From NCBI RefSeq assembly GCF_001619615.1, contig NZ_LQQP01000005.1, positions 1 to 64,000 on the forward strand: a stretch of DNA of 64,000 bases. Reading direction: 5' to 3'. Positions 17,708-26,664 of this stretch are shown in pieces (the stretch's first letter is position 1; each line of letters starts with the position of its first letter). The translations under genes were made by a program, and so were the position numbers. This stretch comes from Microbacterium sp. T32. Lineage in GTDB: Bacteria > Actinomycetota > Actinomycetes > Actinomycetales > Microbacteriaceae. The notes beneath the pieces are model-generated. The model was not told where the DNA came from, made no database searches, and worked only from the letters and a program-made list of their open reading frames with translations.

Positions 17708-18340
17708 GTGATCATCGGCATCGACACCTCCCTCGGCACCGCGGTGGCGGCCATCGCGCGCGACGGGGAAGTGCTCGCCGACGAGCAGAGCGCCAACGCC
17801 CTCGGGCACGCCGAAGTCATCGGCGACCTGCTCCGCCGCGCTGCCCAGGCGGCACCCGCCCCGACGCACGTCGCGATCGGCATGGGCCCGGGGCCGTTCA
17901 CGGGTCTTCGCGTCGGCATCGCCACCGCACGCGCGTTCGCGCGGGGGCGTGGCATCCCGGCCGTGCCCGTGCCGAGTCACGACGGCATCGCGCTCGGCAT
18001 CCTGCTCTCCGACGCCCTCACCGGCACCGAGACCCCGCGCTTCGCCGTCGTCACCGACGCCCGCCGCAAAGAATTCGCGTACAGCGTCTACGACGGCATC
18101 GACGACGACGGCCTCCCGATCCGGATCATGGATGCCACGCTCAGCCCCCGCGACGACCTCGACGCCCGTCTCGCCGAAGTCGGAGCCCTGCGTCATGACG
18201 CGACGAGCGTCTCGGCCGCGATGGTCGCGCTCGCCGCGGCCCGCGCGCTCGACGCCGGTCGTGAACTCGCCGACTCCGAGCCGCTGTATCTCCGCAGCCC
18301 CGACGTCGTCGCCGCCCACGCCCCGAAGCGGGTGAGCTGA
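17708..18340 (+). CDS. tsaB: tRNA t6A37 biosynthesis protein TsaB
   Basis: A 210-residue ASKHA-like scaffold that pairs with TsaD in t6A synthesis. GTG at 17708 gives the family start [16 protein letters not shown]; an ATG at 17627 is in frame but falls on a hairpin arm. [19 protein letters not shown] is the signature segment, and [17 protein letters not shown] follows. TGATG overlap with rimI. Confidence 0.96.
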   Translation: MIIGIDTSLGTAVAAIARDGEVLADEQSANALGHAEVIGDLLRRAAQAAPAPTHVAIGMGPGPFTGLRVGIATARAFARGRGIPAVPVPSHDGIALGILLSDALTGTETPRFAVVTDARRKEFAYSVYDGIDDDGLPIRIMDATLSPRDDLDARLAEVGALRHDATSVSAAMVALAAARALDAGRELADSEPLYLRSPDVVAAHAPKRVS

Positions 18341-18843
18341 TGCCCACCCGCACCGCGACGCTCGACGACCTCGACGCGATCATGGCTCTCGAACACGCGT
18401 CGTTCCCGACCGACGCGTGGAGCCCGGCGATGATGCGCGAAGAGCTCGCGTCGCCGCACGGCTGGTACGTCGTCGTCGAAGAGGCCGGCCGTCTCGTCGG
18501 CTACGCGGGGCTGCGCGCCGTCCGCGGGGCGAAGGATGCCGACATCCAGACCATCACGATCGCCGAGACCGCGCGCGGACGCGGCCGCGGCCGCGCTCTG
18601 CTGACCGAACTGCTGGAGGAAGCCGAGCGCCGCGGCGTGCACGACGTGTTCCTCGAGGTGCGCGCCGACAACCCCGTCGCGCAGGCGCTGTACGCGTCGG
18701 AGGGATTCGCCGAGGTCGGCCGACGCCCGCGGTACTACCAGCCCGACGACGTCGATGCGATCGTCATGCAGCTCGACCTGCGGGCGTGGGCGGCTCGACG
18801 CACACCCGACGACGCCGCGACGACCGGAAAGGGATGGTGCTGA
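18340..18843 (+). CDS. rimI: Ribosomal protein S18-alanine N-acetyltransferase RimI
   Basis: A 167-residue GNAT acetyltransferase. The acetyl-CoA loop is seen in [17 protein letters not shown] (motif A), with motif B around [21 protein letters not shown] and [13 protein letters not shown], typical of RimI. It acetylates the N-terminus of S18 in the studied homologues, and in actinobacteria it also occurs with the t6A genes. Start and stop overlap tsaB and tsaD (TGATG on both sides), so tsaB-rimI-tsaD is one coupled operon. Confidence 0.95.
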   Translation: MPTRTATLDDLDAIMALEHASFPTDAWSPAMMREELASPHGWYVVVEEAGRLVGYAGLRAVRGAKDADIQTITIAETARGRGRGRALLTELLEEAERRGVHDVFLEVRADNPVAQALYASEGFAEVGRRPRYYQPDDVDAIVMQLDLRAWAARRTPDDAATTGKGWC

Positions 18844-19946
18844 TGGACGCGCCCCTCGTGCTCGGCATCGAGACCAGCTGCGACGAGACCGGGATCGGGA
18901 TCGTCCGCGGTCGGCAGCTGCTGAGCAACACGATCGCCTCGAGCATGGACGAGCACGCGCGCTACGGCGGCGTCGTGCCCGAGGTCGCAGCCCGGGCTCA
19001 CCTCGAGGCGCTGCAGCCGTCGATCGACGCGGCGCTCGCCGAGGCCGGTGTGACCCTGGACGAGATCGACGCCGTCGCCGTCACGAGCGGCCCCGGCCTG
19101 GCCGGTGCCCTGATGGTCGGCGTCGGCGCGGCCAAGGGCCTCGCGGTCGCCCTCGACAAGCCGCTGTACGCCGTGAACCACCTCGTCGGCCATATCGCCG
19201 CCGACATCCTCGACGACGACGCCGGCGAACTGGAGTACCCGACGGTCGCGCTGCTCGTGAGCGGCGGTCACACGTCTCTGCTCCTCGTCCGCGACCTCAC
19301 CAGCGACGTCGAACTGCTCGGCGAGACCATGGACGACGCGGCCGGCGAGGCGTTCGACAAGGTCGCGCGGCTGCTGAAGCTGCCGTATCCCGGCGGCCCC
19401 GAGATCGATCGCGCCGCGGCGTCGGGCGATCCGACCGCAATCCGCTTCCCCCGCGGGCTCTCGCGCGCTTCCGACATGGCATCCCACCGCTACGACTTCT
19501 CGTTCTCGGGCCTCAAGACCGCCGTCGCCCGGTGGGTCGAGCAGCACGAGGCGGCGGGGCAGCCGGTGCCGGTCGCCGATGTCGCGGCGTCGTTCCGCGA
19601 GGCCGTCGTCGACGTGCTGGTCACCAAAGCCCTCGACGCGTGCGAGCGCTACGGGGTGCCGCGCCTGCTGCTCGGCGGGGGAGTGATCGCCAACAAGCGT
19701 CTGCGCGACGTCGCCCTCGAACGCGCCGCCGCGGCGGGCGTCGCCGTGCGCATCCCGCCGCTGCGGCTCTGCACCGACAACGGCGCCATGATCGCCGCGC
19801 TCGCCGCCGAGCTCATCTCCTCGGGTCGTCGCCCGTCGACGCTCGCCTTCGGCGCCGACTCCACGCTTCCGGTCACCGAGATCCAGGTGGCGGAGGATCC
19901 GGATGCCATGTTCCCGGCGCCGCTCCCCGCCCGGGCGGCCTCGTGA
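18843..19946 (+). CDS. tsaD: tRNA N6-adenosine threonylcarbamoyltransferase TsaD
   Basis: A 367-residue ASKHA-fold enzyme that transfers threonylcarbamoyl to A37 of ANN-decoding tRNAs. The N-terminal [15 protein letters not shown], the metal-binding histidines in [23 protein letters not shown] and the C-terminal [11 protein letters not shown] and CTDNGAMIA motifs are complete. ATG at 18843 overlaps the rimI stop. The GTG of the next gene overlaps its TGA. Confidence 0.98.
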   Translation: MDAPLVLGIETSCDETGIGIVRGRQLLSNTIASSMDEHARYGGVVPEVAARAHLEALQPSIDAALAEAGVTLDEIDAVAVTSGPGLAGALMVGVGAAKGLAVALDKPLYAVNHLVGHIAADILDDDAGELEYPTVALLVSGGHTSLLLVRDLTSDVELLGETMDDAAGEAFDKVARLLKLPYPGGPEIDRAAASGDPTAIRFPRGLSRASDMASHRYDFSFSGLKTAVARWVEQHEAAGQPVPVADVAASFREAVVDVLVTKALDACERYGVPRLLLGGGVIANKRLRDVALERAAAAGVAVRIPPLRLCTDNGAMIAALAAELISSGRRPSTLAFGADSTLPVTEIQVAEDPDAMFPAPLPARAAS

Positions 19947-20368
19947 GCGAGACGCAGCCCCCGCCGAGTCGGCGCGCGCTCAAGGCGACCGAGGCCGAGG
20001 CAGCCCCCACGGCCGCGGAGCAGATCGCGGCGGGCGACGCGTTCGACGACCACCGCCTGCCCACGGCGCAGCTCGAGCGCGCGGCGTTCGGCGAGCACGT
20101 CGTGCCGTGGAGCCCGCCGGTACCGGTCGCGCCGCCGTCCGTCGCCCCGTGGGCCCTGGCCGTCGCGATCGCCGCTCTGATCGCGTCGCTGTTCGCGGGT
20201 GTCCTGTTGCCGCTCGGTGTGATCGCGATCGTCATGTCGATCATCTCGCTGCGCCGCGCGCACGACAGCCGCCGCGTGGCGATCTGGGCGCTCGCCCTCG
20301 CGGTGCTCTCAGTGATCTTCAGCGTCGGGTGGCTGCTGTGGGCGCTGCCGCAGCTGTCACCGGTGTAA
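19943..20368 (+). CDS. Small membrane protein (DUF4190-like)
   Basis: 141 residues starting with GTG that overlaps the tsaD stop. A hydrophilic Pro/Ala-rich N-terminus of about 65 residues is followed by two long hydrophobic helices separated by a short basic [10 protein letters not shown] loop, the layout of DUF4190 proteins. Function unknown; last gene of the tsaB-rimI-tsaD unit. Its end overlaps that of the convergent hydrolase gene by 12 bp. Confidence 0.75.
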   Translation: MSETQPPPSRRALKATEAEAAPTAAEQIAAGDAFDDHRLPTAQLERAAFGEHVVPWSPPVPVAPPSVAPWALAVAIAALIASLFAGVLLPLGVIAIVMSIISLRRAHDSRRVAIWALALAVLSVIFSVGWLLWALPQLSPV

Positions 20369-21223
20369 CCCGCGCAGCTCTCCGAGCACCTCCGACACGA
20401 TGTCCCGGATGCCGGGATGCTCCGCGGTGCGTCCGACGCGCGGCCCGACGGCCGGCCCCGGCACCGTGTGACCGCCCCCGTGGACGATGGAGAGGGTCAC
20501 GGGTGGCCGCCCGGGCTCGCGATAGGCGAGGGTCTCCACCGGGACTTTCGCGGATGCCGCGGGCTCGCTCCGCTGCGGCGCGACCGTGATTTCGTTCCGC
20601 CGGGCGAAGTACTCCGCCGTCGCGACCGCCGAGAGCGTCCGCCCGTCGATCGAGAAGACCTTCCGCACCCACCACGACATCCGTCCGCCCTCGAACGGGA
20701 TGATCGGGTCGGCCGTGCCCGCCACGATCGCCACGGGGACCGGATGGTCGGTTCGCGAGGAGAATTCCGCGCTGAAGTTCTCGCGCTCGGGCATGGTCGC
20801 GGCCACGATCACGGCGCCGGCGAGGAGCTCCCCGGCCTCGTGGAGGAGCCGGATGACCATCTGGCCGCCGTTGGAGAAGCCGACCGCGACGACGGACCCG
20901 GTGTCGATCCCGTGGCTCTCGGCGAGCGACGACACGACCTCGCGGGCGAAGGCGATGTCATCGACGTTCTCGCGTCGGGCCGGGAAGGAACTCTGGACCC
21001 GGGCGTCGTTCCAATTGCTCCGGTACCCGTCGAGGTAGGCGACGACGGTGCGGCCCTCCGCGGCGAGGGTGTCGAGCGAATGACCCGTGAAACGCCGGTG
21101 GCTCTCGCCGGTCTGCTTCGACCCGTGGAAGACGAGGACGAGAGGGCGACCCGCCGGGCCCTCCGGGTCGCCGACCACGACGAATGTCCGGGTGCGGCCA
21201 CCGGCCTCGACTCGCGCGTTCAT
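20357..21223 (-). CDS. PHB-depolymerase/LpqC-type alpha/beta hydrolase
   Basis: A 288-residue esterase-like hydrolase starting at ATG 21223 (GGGAGGGA three bases upstream). It has the VLVFHGSKQTG oxyanion segment, nucleophile elbow GFSNGG, the acid in AGTADPIIPFEGG and catalytic His in HGGGHTVPG, as in polyhydroxybutyrate depolymerase/feruloyl-esterase-like LpqC proteins. Unlike many relatives it has no signal peptide, so it is probably cytosolic. It diverges from a MerR regulator, and its promoter spacer carries a palindrome, so it is probably MerR-controlled. Confidence 0.87.
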   Translation of the reverse strand: MNARVEAGGRTRTFVVVGDPEGPAGRPLVLVFHGSKQTGESHRRFTGHSLDTLAAEGRTVVAYLDGYRSNWNDARVQSSFPARRENVDDIAFAREVVSSLAESHGIDTGSVVAVGFSNGGQMVIRLLHEAGELLAGAVIVAATMPERENFSAEFSSRTDHPVPVAIVAGTADPIIPFEGGRMSWWVRKVFSIDGRTLSAVATAEYFARRNEITVAPQRSEPAASAKVPVETLAYREPGRPPVTLSIVHGGGHTVPGPAVGPRVGRTAEHPGIRDIVSEVLGELRGLHR

Positions 21224-21268
21224 GATTCCCTCCCGCCCCGCGGCCCTCTGCCCGATGGCGTGGGAGAG

Positions 21269-21297
21269 CGTATAGATTGACATCGTGTCAAGGTCAA
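21269..21297 (-). promoter_or_regulatory. MerR-type promoter/operator of the hydrolase gene
   Basis: On the minus strand, -35 TTGACC (21297-21292) and -10 TATACG (21274-21269) are 17 bp apart. The spacer is almost entirely the palindrome TTGACATCGTGTCAA (21277-21291). A dyad inside the spacer of the target promoter is the classic arrangement for MerR-family activators, and merR starts 17 bp away on the other strand. Confidence 0.7.
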
Positions 21298-21307
21298 GGC
21301 GGGATTC

Positions 21308-21664
21308 ATGAGGATCGGCGAGGTCAGCCGGCGCAGCGGCGTGAGCCCGCGCTCGCTGCGCTACTACGAGCAGCTCGGGCTCATCGCCTCCGAGCGCGAA
21401 TCCAACGGGTACCGCCGCTACGACCAGGTCGCGGTCGAGCGAGCCATCGTCATCCACATGCTGTTCGGAATGGACTTCCCGCGCGAGATCGTCACGTCGG
21501 TGCTCGCGTGCACCGGTGATGCGCCCGCCGGGGCTCACGACGAGCTCTACGCACAGTTGGATCGCGTCCGCGCGGACCTGAGCGAGCGCATCGAGACGCT
21601 CGTCGAGACGCGGAGCCGCATCGACGAGTTCCTTGCGGCACGCGCCGCGGGTGCGGCGGCCTGA
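21308..21664 (+). CDS. MerR-family transcriptional regulator
   Basis: A 118-residue regulator with an N-terminal winged HTH (MRIGEVSRRSGVSPRSLRYYEQLGLI, then ESNGYRRYDQ) and a helical dimerisation coiled coil about residues 78-112. The C-terminus is short and lacks metal-binding cysteines, so it probably responds to a small organic ligand or acts as an adaptor. It is divergent from the LpqC-like hydrolase, with an operator in the shared 84-bp gap. Confidence 0.9.
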   Translation: MRIGEVSRRSGVSPRSLRYYEQLGLIASERESNGYRRYDQVAVERAIVIHMLFGMDFPREIVTSVLACTGDAPAGAHDELYAQLDRVRADLSERIETLVETRSRIDEFLAARAAGAAA

Positions 21665-21738
21665 GCCGCGAGGCCGCACGCGCCGCGCGCCGCGGCCTGA
21701 CCCGCGCGCCAGCGGGTGCCGCGGCCTGACCCCCTGCC

Positions 21739-22929
21739 TCAGCGCACGCGGTCGGCGAGCAGCGCGACGCGGCGCCCCTCGACCCGCGTCATGAGCAGCG
21801 TCGCCGACTCGTCGCCGCGCAACGACAGCCGCGTCCGCAGCACGGCGGGGTCGATGTCCACGCCGCGCTTCTTGATCTCGAGCGTTCCGATGTTTCGCTC
21901 CCGCAGCGCCCGAGCGAGCTTCTTCGTGTCCGCGGGGAGCTCCTCGCGCACGCGGAACGACGAGACGAAGGGGCTGGTGAGCGCCGCGTCCGAGGTCAGG
22001 TAGGCGATGCCCGGCGCCAGCATCCCGGCATCCAGGGAACGAGCGACCTCCCCGATGAGCCGCGCGCGGATCACGGCGCCGTCGGGCTCGTGCACGAAGG
22101 CGCCGAGTTCGCGGGGTTCGGCGTCGGGGGCGTCGGCTGGAGCGGTGAGCTCCCAGGCGTCGTCGCCGCGCACGACGAGCGCGGCGCGGCGGACGCCCTG
22201 GCGCGCCAGGCTCCCCGCCCACAGGACGAGCTCGATCGTGGAGCCGTCGGCGCTGATCCACTGCGCCTCGACGTCGTCCGGGATCAGTTCGCGGTCGAAC
22301 GCCGGCCCGAGCTTCACTCCGCCCGGACGCTCCCGCAGCAGCCCGAAGACCCAGTCCAGCGACGGCGACCACTGGTCGGCCGACACGCGCCGCGTGTCGC
22401 CGTGCCCGGCGGTGCGCCGCGCGGGGTCGAGCCACACGGCATCCACTCGGCCGAGGTCGGCGTCCTCCGCGCGCCCGTGCGCCACGGTGACGGCGTCGCC
22501 GAAGGGTGCGAGGTTGTACGCGGCGATCGCGGCCGTGACCTCGTCGGCGTCGACGGCGTGCACCCGAATGTCGAGGCCCGCGAGGCCCAGAGCGTCGCCG
22601 CCGATACCGCAGCCGAGGTCGGCCACCGACGTGATGCCCGCGGCACGGAAGCGTCCCGCGTGCCGCGCCGCGATCGGCAGTCGCGTCGCCTGTTCCAGTC
22701 CCGCTCGCGTGAAAAGCATGCGGTCGGCGAACGGACCGAACTTCGCCCCGGCCTTGACGCGCAGCCGGGCCTGGCTCACGACGGCGGCGACGAGATCGGG
22801 CGAGTGGCCGGCGGCGCGCAGTCGCGACACCGCGCGCGCGGCCTCGTCGGTCGTGGTGAGCGGACCCACCTCGTCGAGCAGGGTCAGCCCCTCGGGGGTG
22901 AGCAGGGCGGTCAGCTCGGCGATCTCCAC
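21739..22929 (-). CDS. THUMP-like-domain class I SAM-dependent methyltransferase
   Basis: A 396-residue protein with a helical N-terminal region, a Rossmann methyltransferase core (motif I VADLGCGIGGDALGLA near residue 105, acidic motif II VHAVDADE) and an AVWLDPARR motif IV-like segment. The C-terminal part with IKKRGVDIDPAVLRTRL matches the THUMP-like domain of actinobacterial proteins of this kind. An RNA substrate is suggested by the domain but not shown. Not in an operon. Confidence 0.85.
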   Translation of the reverse strand: MEIAELTALLTPEGLTLLDEVGPLTTTDEAARAVSRLRAAGHSPDLVAAVVSQARLRVKAGAKFGPFADRMLFTRAGLEQATRLPIAARHAGRFRAAGITSVADLGCGIGGDALGLAGLDIRVHAVDADEVTAAIAAYNLAPFGDAVTVAHGRAEDADLGRVDAVWLDPARRTAGHGDTRRVSADQWSPSLDWVFGLLRERPGGVKLGPAFDRELIPDDVEAQWISADGSTIELVLWAGSLARQGVRRAALVVRGDDAWELTAPADAPDAEPRELGAFVHEPDGAVIRARLIGEVARSLDAGMLAPGIAYLTSDAALTSPFVSSFRVREELPADTKKLARALRERNIGTLEIKKRGVDIDPAVLRTRLSLRGDESATLLMTRVEGRRVALLADRVR

Positions 22930-22968
22930 CGAGCCAGCCTAGGTGGCCTGGCGAGGGAGGCAGCGCGC

Positions 22969-23009
22969 ACGATTCCCCAGCGCCCGTAACGCCGGCGCCG
23001 GGGAATCGT
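22969..23009. repeat. Inverted repeat ACGATTCCCC
   Basis: Arms ACGATTCCCC (22969-22978) and GGGGAATCGT (23000-23009) with a 21-nt GC-rich spacer that can itself pair partly. It lies between divergent genes, at the left border of the toxin/immunity island. Confidence 0.75.
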
Positions 23010-23089
23010 TGTCATCCGAAGGTTGACGTCAGCTGGCCCAGCACTGTCGCGTTGGCACTTGTCCTCGGTTGTAGGTCACGCAGTTCTCC

Positions 23090-23932
23090 TTGCAGTTCGC
23101 CGCGGTCAAGCAGCAGGAGGAAGACGAAGCGAACTACATGTCGCGTCGCGCGGTCGATACGACCTCCTCCACCCCGTCGGAGGCGGAAATCGCGGCCGCA
23201 CGGGCAGCGGGCGGGCAAGCGGCCGTCGACGAGTTGACGGCGGCTCGCCAGAGTCTCGGCAGCGGCGATCTCGCGCAGTACATCATCAGCATCGGTGGCC
23301 AGCTGCTCCTCGACTTCTTCGGGATCACCGACATCGTCAACTGCGTCACCAAGGGCGACCTCGGAGCCTGCGCCATGGGGCTGATCGGGTTCCTCCCGAT
23401 CGGCAAGATCTTCCAAGCGGGGAAGGCCATCGCCCTCCTCGGCAAGCTCGTGCCGCAGATCGTCGAGTTCTTCGCCAAGCACCAGAGCGCGCTCCGGACG
23501 ATCGAGAAGTACAGCTCGGTCGCCGTGGCTTGCGGGGTCGGGGCGGGCTTCCGTGTAGCGGCCTCGTCGCTTGCGTCCCAGTCCAGTTGCGGTGGGCCGG
23601 GGCCAGTGCGTCTTGGTCAAGCCGGGGAAGAGGCAGTTCGTAACGCCGTCGACATCGGTATCAAGCCCACCAAACCTCCGATCGATATGGAGGGGCTGCC
23701 AAGAATACCCGATGGACTCACCGCTACGACACTCACAGAGGTGAAGAACGTTAGTAAGTTGTCCTATACCAAACAGCTTCGCGACTACGTCACCTGGGCC
23801 AAGAAGCAGGATCCGAAAATCGTCGTTCATCTTTACGTCCGTGGAGCGCCCAATGCGACGAACCTGTCGGATCCCCTCATTCGGGCGATAACGGCAGGAG
23901 ACATCAAGATCTTCCCCATCCCCTTCCCGTAA
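23090..23932 (+). CDS. Truncated polymorphic toxin, Tox-REase-7-like C-terminus
   Basis: 280 residues from TTG 23090 (ATG 23138 is the alternative). The middle region, with a long hydrophobic stretch (about 60-125, IISIGGQLLLDFFGITDIVNC...GFLPIGKIF), looks like a pre-toxin domain. The last ~110 residues (GEEAVR..., PRIPDGL, TEVKNVSKLSYTKQLRDYVTWA, VHLYVRGA) match the pattern of the restriction-endonuclease-fold toxin Tox-REase-7, with D of IPD and E-x-K as probable nuclease residues. An in-frame stop at 23072 and no WXG100/LXG/RHS module upstream show the delivery part is missing. This is probably an orphan or decayed toxin module, followed by immunity genes. Confidence 0.7.
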   Translation: MQFAAVKQQEEDEANYMSRRAVDTTSSTPSEAEIAAARAAGGQAAVDELTAARQSLGSGDLAQYIISIGGQLLLDFFGITDIVNCVTKGDLGACAMGLIGFLPIGKIFQAGKAIALLGKLVPQIVEFFAKHQSALRTIEKYSSVAVACGVGAGFRVAASSLASQSSCGGPGPVRLGQAGEEAVRNAVDIGIKPTKPPIDMEGLPRIPDGLTATTLTEVKNVSKLSYTKQLRDYVTWAKKQDPKIVVHLYVRGAPNATNLSDPLIRAITAGDIKIFPIPFP

Positions 23933-23956
23933 ATTGAAGAAGCAGGAGAAGCAAGC

Positions 23957-25108
23957 TTGAGTAGCTCGTGGATGATTTTTCTCTCCCTTGTCTCGTACGC
24001 GGATTTCTCGATGGATGAGGCGCGGGAGGTCGCGCGGGTCTTCGATGCGTACCCGGAGTTCCGCCCTGCGCGGGTGGGTGGGGACCCGGCGCGCATCGCT
24101 GTTCAGGGATCATTTGAGGAAACCGTTGCGAAGCACGGCCTCCCTATTCGATGGTTGACCGAGTGGCGAGATGGTGACGGGACGCGATATTTCGGGCAGA
24201 TCGGTCTCTTCCCTGGTCGCGGCAGCTACGTGGGGAGGGCAGGCAGAGAGGGAGACTTCATCCTGACCGGTCATGAAATCGAGCAGGAGTGGTCCGAGAC
24301 CGGTGTGGGTTCGGGGGACCGTATTGAGCGGGTGGTCGAGTTCTTTGAGGCGCTCGCCGTCGCGTCGAATGCCGCCTACGGCCTGGTGAGCACCCTCCCC
24401 ACGTCTGTGCGGATCATGTACTGCCTCCCGGGTGTGTTCTGGTTGAACTACTTCGGGCCTGCCTTCGTGACGAGAATGCCTGGTCTTAGAGAGATCGAGG
24501 GGGGCCGGACCACCTCCCGGGGTGGGGTGCTCGTGCGGACCACCCGTCGACCGTGGTCGATGATCGAGGATCCGCCCGAGGCGGCTGCGCGCGTCCGCGC
24601 GCTCTTTCCCGATGAGGCCTTTTCTGATGCGGGAGGGGGCGTCGGCGTCCCCTCGATCGCGGACCATCTGGCGGCAGCCGGGGGCACTCTCGTGATGCCG
24701 TGGGAGGTTCATCGCGCGGCGAGGGCGTCCGCGCTCCGAGAGAAGAAGTACTCGAAAGCACGCGCGGAGATTTTGCGTGCCGTCGAATCTCGGCCTGTCC
24801 CGGAGCTGAACGCGGATGCCAGGGAATGGTCGGCGTCGTTCGACCTCGGGGAGGGGAAACGGTTCCTGCGGGCTCTGAACAGGAAGCTCGGGGGTGAGCT
24901 CTCCGGACCACTGGGGAAGGCGCTCATGAGCGTTGTGGAGACGGCGCCGAAGGATGACGAAGACCACGTCCTCGTGAACACGGATTTCGGTGTTGTTCGA
25001 ATCGGGTGGTTCATCGACGACGTCGAGACCGTCGATGTCTACGTGTTCGGTGCGCCCGAGGTCTGCGATTTCAGTGACCGTTGGTACGAGAAGAACATCG
25101 CGGACTGA
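23957..25108 (+). CDS. Probable immunity protein (Imm52-like N-terminal domain)
   Basis: 383 residues from TTG 23957, with AGGAG nine bases upstream; 24 bp after the toxin stop. No signal or membrane segment. Residues about 1-180 carry the WLNYFGPAFV motif typical of Imm52/DUF3396-like immunity proteins. The last ~110 residues (LGEGKRFLRALNRKL...DVYVFGAPEVCDF) look like a second, separate domain I do not recognise. Position directly after a nuclease toxin supports an immunity role; the exact family is tentative. Codon choice here is less G/C-ending than in core genes. Confidence 0.65.
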   Translation: MSSSWMIFLSLVSYADFSMDEAREVARVFDAYPEFRPARVGGDPARIAVQGSFEETVAKHGLPIRWLTEWRDGDGTRYFGQIGLFPGRGSYVGRAGREGDFILTGHEIEQEWSETGVGSGDRIERVVEFFEALAVASNAAYGLVSTLPTSVRIMYCLPGVFWLNYFGPAFVTRMPGLREIEGGRTTSRGGVLVRTTRRPWSMIEDPPEAAARVRALFPDEAFSDAGGGVGVPSIADHLAAAGGTLVMPWEVHRAARASALREKKYSKARAEILRAVESRPVPELNADAREWSASFDLGEGKRFLRALNRKLGGELSGPLGKALMSVVETAPKDDEDHVLVNTDFGVVRIGWFIDDVETVDVYVFGAPEVCDFSDRWYEKNIAD

Positions 25109-25150
25109 TCGTGCAGATCCGGTGGGGGCCGGGAAGGAGTTATCAGCGTC

Positions 25151-26227
25151 GTGTCGTATGAGGTGGAGATTTATCTGCCCGCTGCGGTGCCGATGGGGCA
25201 GGTGCTGGGGGCGGTTCGGGGGTCGTGGGGGTTGACGGTGGATGGGCCGTTGGTGGTGGAGCCGGAGGATGTGCCGGTGGAGGTGGCGGCGCGGGTGTTG
25301 GGGGCGTCGGTGGTGTATTTGGTGAATGTGGATGCGGCGGCGGCGGTGCCGGTGTGGGCGTGGGTGAAGCGGGTGGCGAGGGCGCATCGGGGTGGTGTGT
25401 GGGATCCGCAGACGGAGGAGGCGTGGTCGGCTGCGGGGTTGCGGAAGGTTCCGCGTCCGCCGCGGCAGGAGGACGTGGACGTTGTCACCGTCCGGTGGTG
25501 GCTGCGGGCGCGGGATACGGAGACGGCGCTGGTGGCGTTCCTGGATCAGGCGGCCAAGTTCCTCCCGGAGGCGCTCCCACGCCGCTACGGGGTGACCTGG
25601 CCACTGCAGTACACGTTCGCATCGGACGCTCCGAACGCATTTCTTGGGGTAGTACGTGCCGAGGACGGTTCGGTGAACTTCACGACGTCGCAACCCTTTT
25701 TTGAGGGTTCCGTTCTTGCTGATCCCACCCTTCCGTTCGGTTATCTCCAGCTGCGCGCTCGGCGGCACCCTGTCGACGAGCCGGGGTGGCGTCGGTTGGT
25801 GAAGCAGCTGTTTGTGGAGGTGGCGCAGCGCTCGCCGGTGGTTTACGCCAACGCGGTCGTGTCCAGCGGGTGGAGATGGTCTGGCACGGGGCTGTTGTTG
25901 ACGGGCCGGTCGACGGCTCATGCGCCGGTGAACTTCCATCATTGGTCGGGGTTGCATCCGAGTGCGCCGTGGTGGGGATGGTACGGCCCGGAGTACGCGG
26001 ACGTTCTCGCCCCGTATCTGCCGGGGGCGGAACGGTTCGGTGACGCGTTGTTCCTCGAAGCCGCTGAGCTTCCCGCGCCGAGCACCGGTCTGCCACCCAC
26101 GCTTATTCCTGCGGAGTACCGGTGTACACGCCCCGACGGGCGCGGCCCCGAAGACGTGTCCGACTACAACGAACACCTCATCGACGCCGAGACAGCCCCC
26201 GGGGCACTGCGGAATGCCGATGGGTGA
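25151..26227 (+). CDS. Probable second immunity-type protein
   Basis: 358 residues from GTG 25151, AAGGAG upstream. The C-terminal two thirds share with the preceding protein the order of features around a W..W(Y)GPEY motif (WWGWYGPEYADVLAP here, FWLNYFGPAFV there), suggesting a distant homologue with an added N-terminal domain of about 110 residues. That N-terminal part (roughly 25190-25460) is extremely G-rich and C-poor on the coding strand, with almost only G-ending codons, then switches abruptly to normal usage. It looks like a chimera or recent transfer. Function inferred only from neighbours. Confidence 0.6.
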   Translation: MSYEVEIYLPAAVPMGQVLGAVRGSWGLTVDGPLVVEPEDVPVEVAARVLGASVVYLVNVDAAAAVPVWAWVKRVARAHRGGVWDPQTEEAWSAAGLRKVPRPPRQEDVDVVTVRWWLRARDTETALVAFLDQAAKFLPEALPRRYGVTWPLQYTFASDAPNAFLGVVRAEDGSVNFTTSQPFFEGSVLADPTLPFGYLQLRARRHPVDEPGWRRLVKQLFVEVAQRSPVVYANAVVSSGWRWSGTGLLLTGRSTAHAPVNFHHWSGLHPSAPWWGWYGPEYADVLAPYLPGAERFGDALFLEAAELPAPSTGLPPTLIPAEYRCTRPDGRGPEDVSDYNEHLIDAETAPGALRNADG

Positions 26228-26241
26228 CAGCGGATCTCGTG

Positions 26242-26313
26242 TTGGCACTCGCGTTGCGTGAGTGCCAGCGCTTCTCTACACTCGGATTAGCACTCTCCTG
26301 GCGTGAGTGCTGA
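26242..26313 (+). promoter_or_regulatory. groES promoter with two CIRCE operators
   Basis: Two HrcA-type CIRCE elements: TTGGCACTC-N9-GAGTGCCAG (26242-26268) and TTAGCACTC-N9-GAGTGCTGA (26287-26313). Between and overlapping them sits a promoter, -35 TTGCGT (26254-26259), 17-bp spacer, -10 TACACT (26277-26282). HrcA bound to both sites would block initiation until heat shock. Confidence 0.9.
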
Positions 26314-26347
26314 CAAGTCTTCTGTAACGAGAAAGAAGAGGTAGACC

Positions 26348-26644
26348 GTGTCGGTTTCCATCAAGCCGCTCGAGGACCGCATCGTCATCAAGCAGGTCGA
26401 GGCTGAGCAGACCACCGCGAGTGGTCTCGTCATCCCCGACACCGCCAAGGAGAAGCCGCAGGAGGGCGAGGTCGTCGCCGTCGGACCCGGCCGTATCGAC
26501 GACAACGGCAACCGTGTCCCCCTCGACGTCACCGTCGGCGACCGCGTTCTGTACAGCAAGTACGGCGGCACCGAGGTCAAGTTCGGCGCCGAGGAGTACC
26601 TCGTGCTCTCGGCGCGCGACGTCCTCGCGGTGGTCGTTCGCTGA
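26348..26644 (+). CDS. groES: Co-chaperonin GroES
   Basis: A 98-residue GroES (Cpn10) that caps the GroEL folding chamber. [14 protein letters not shown] start, mobile-loop region [17 protein letters not shown] and the [14 protein letters not shown] segment are standard. It is monocistronic: the next gene is an oxidase after a strong terminator, so groEL must be elsewhere, as in many actinobacteria. Regulated by two CIRCE boxes upstream. Confidence 0.98.
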   Translation: MSVSIKPLEDRIVIKQVEAEQTTASGLVIPDTAKEKPQEGEVVAVGPGRIDDNGNRVPLDVTVGDRVLYSKYGGTEVKFGAEEYLVLSARDVLAVVVR

Positions 26645-26664
26645 TCGCGCTGCGATTTCCTCGG

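Noticed and set aside
17627-17708. Upstream ATG start for tsaB at 17627
   Set aside because: It falls in the arm of an inverted repeat and adds 27 residues absent from the usual TsaB N-terminus.
22930-26240. Prophage or integrated element ends around the toxin island
   Set aside because: No integrase, tRNA target or matching direct repeats were found at the borders.
24110-26248. A 712-codon minus-strand frame over the immunity genes
   Set aside because: The product is Arg/Pro/His-rich low-complexity sequence. The plus-strand genes have ribosome sites and recognisable motifs.
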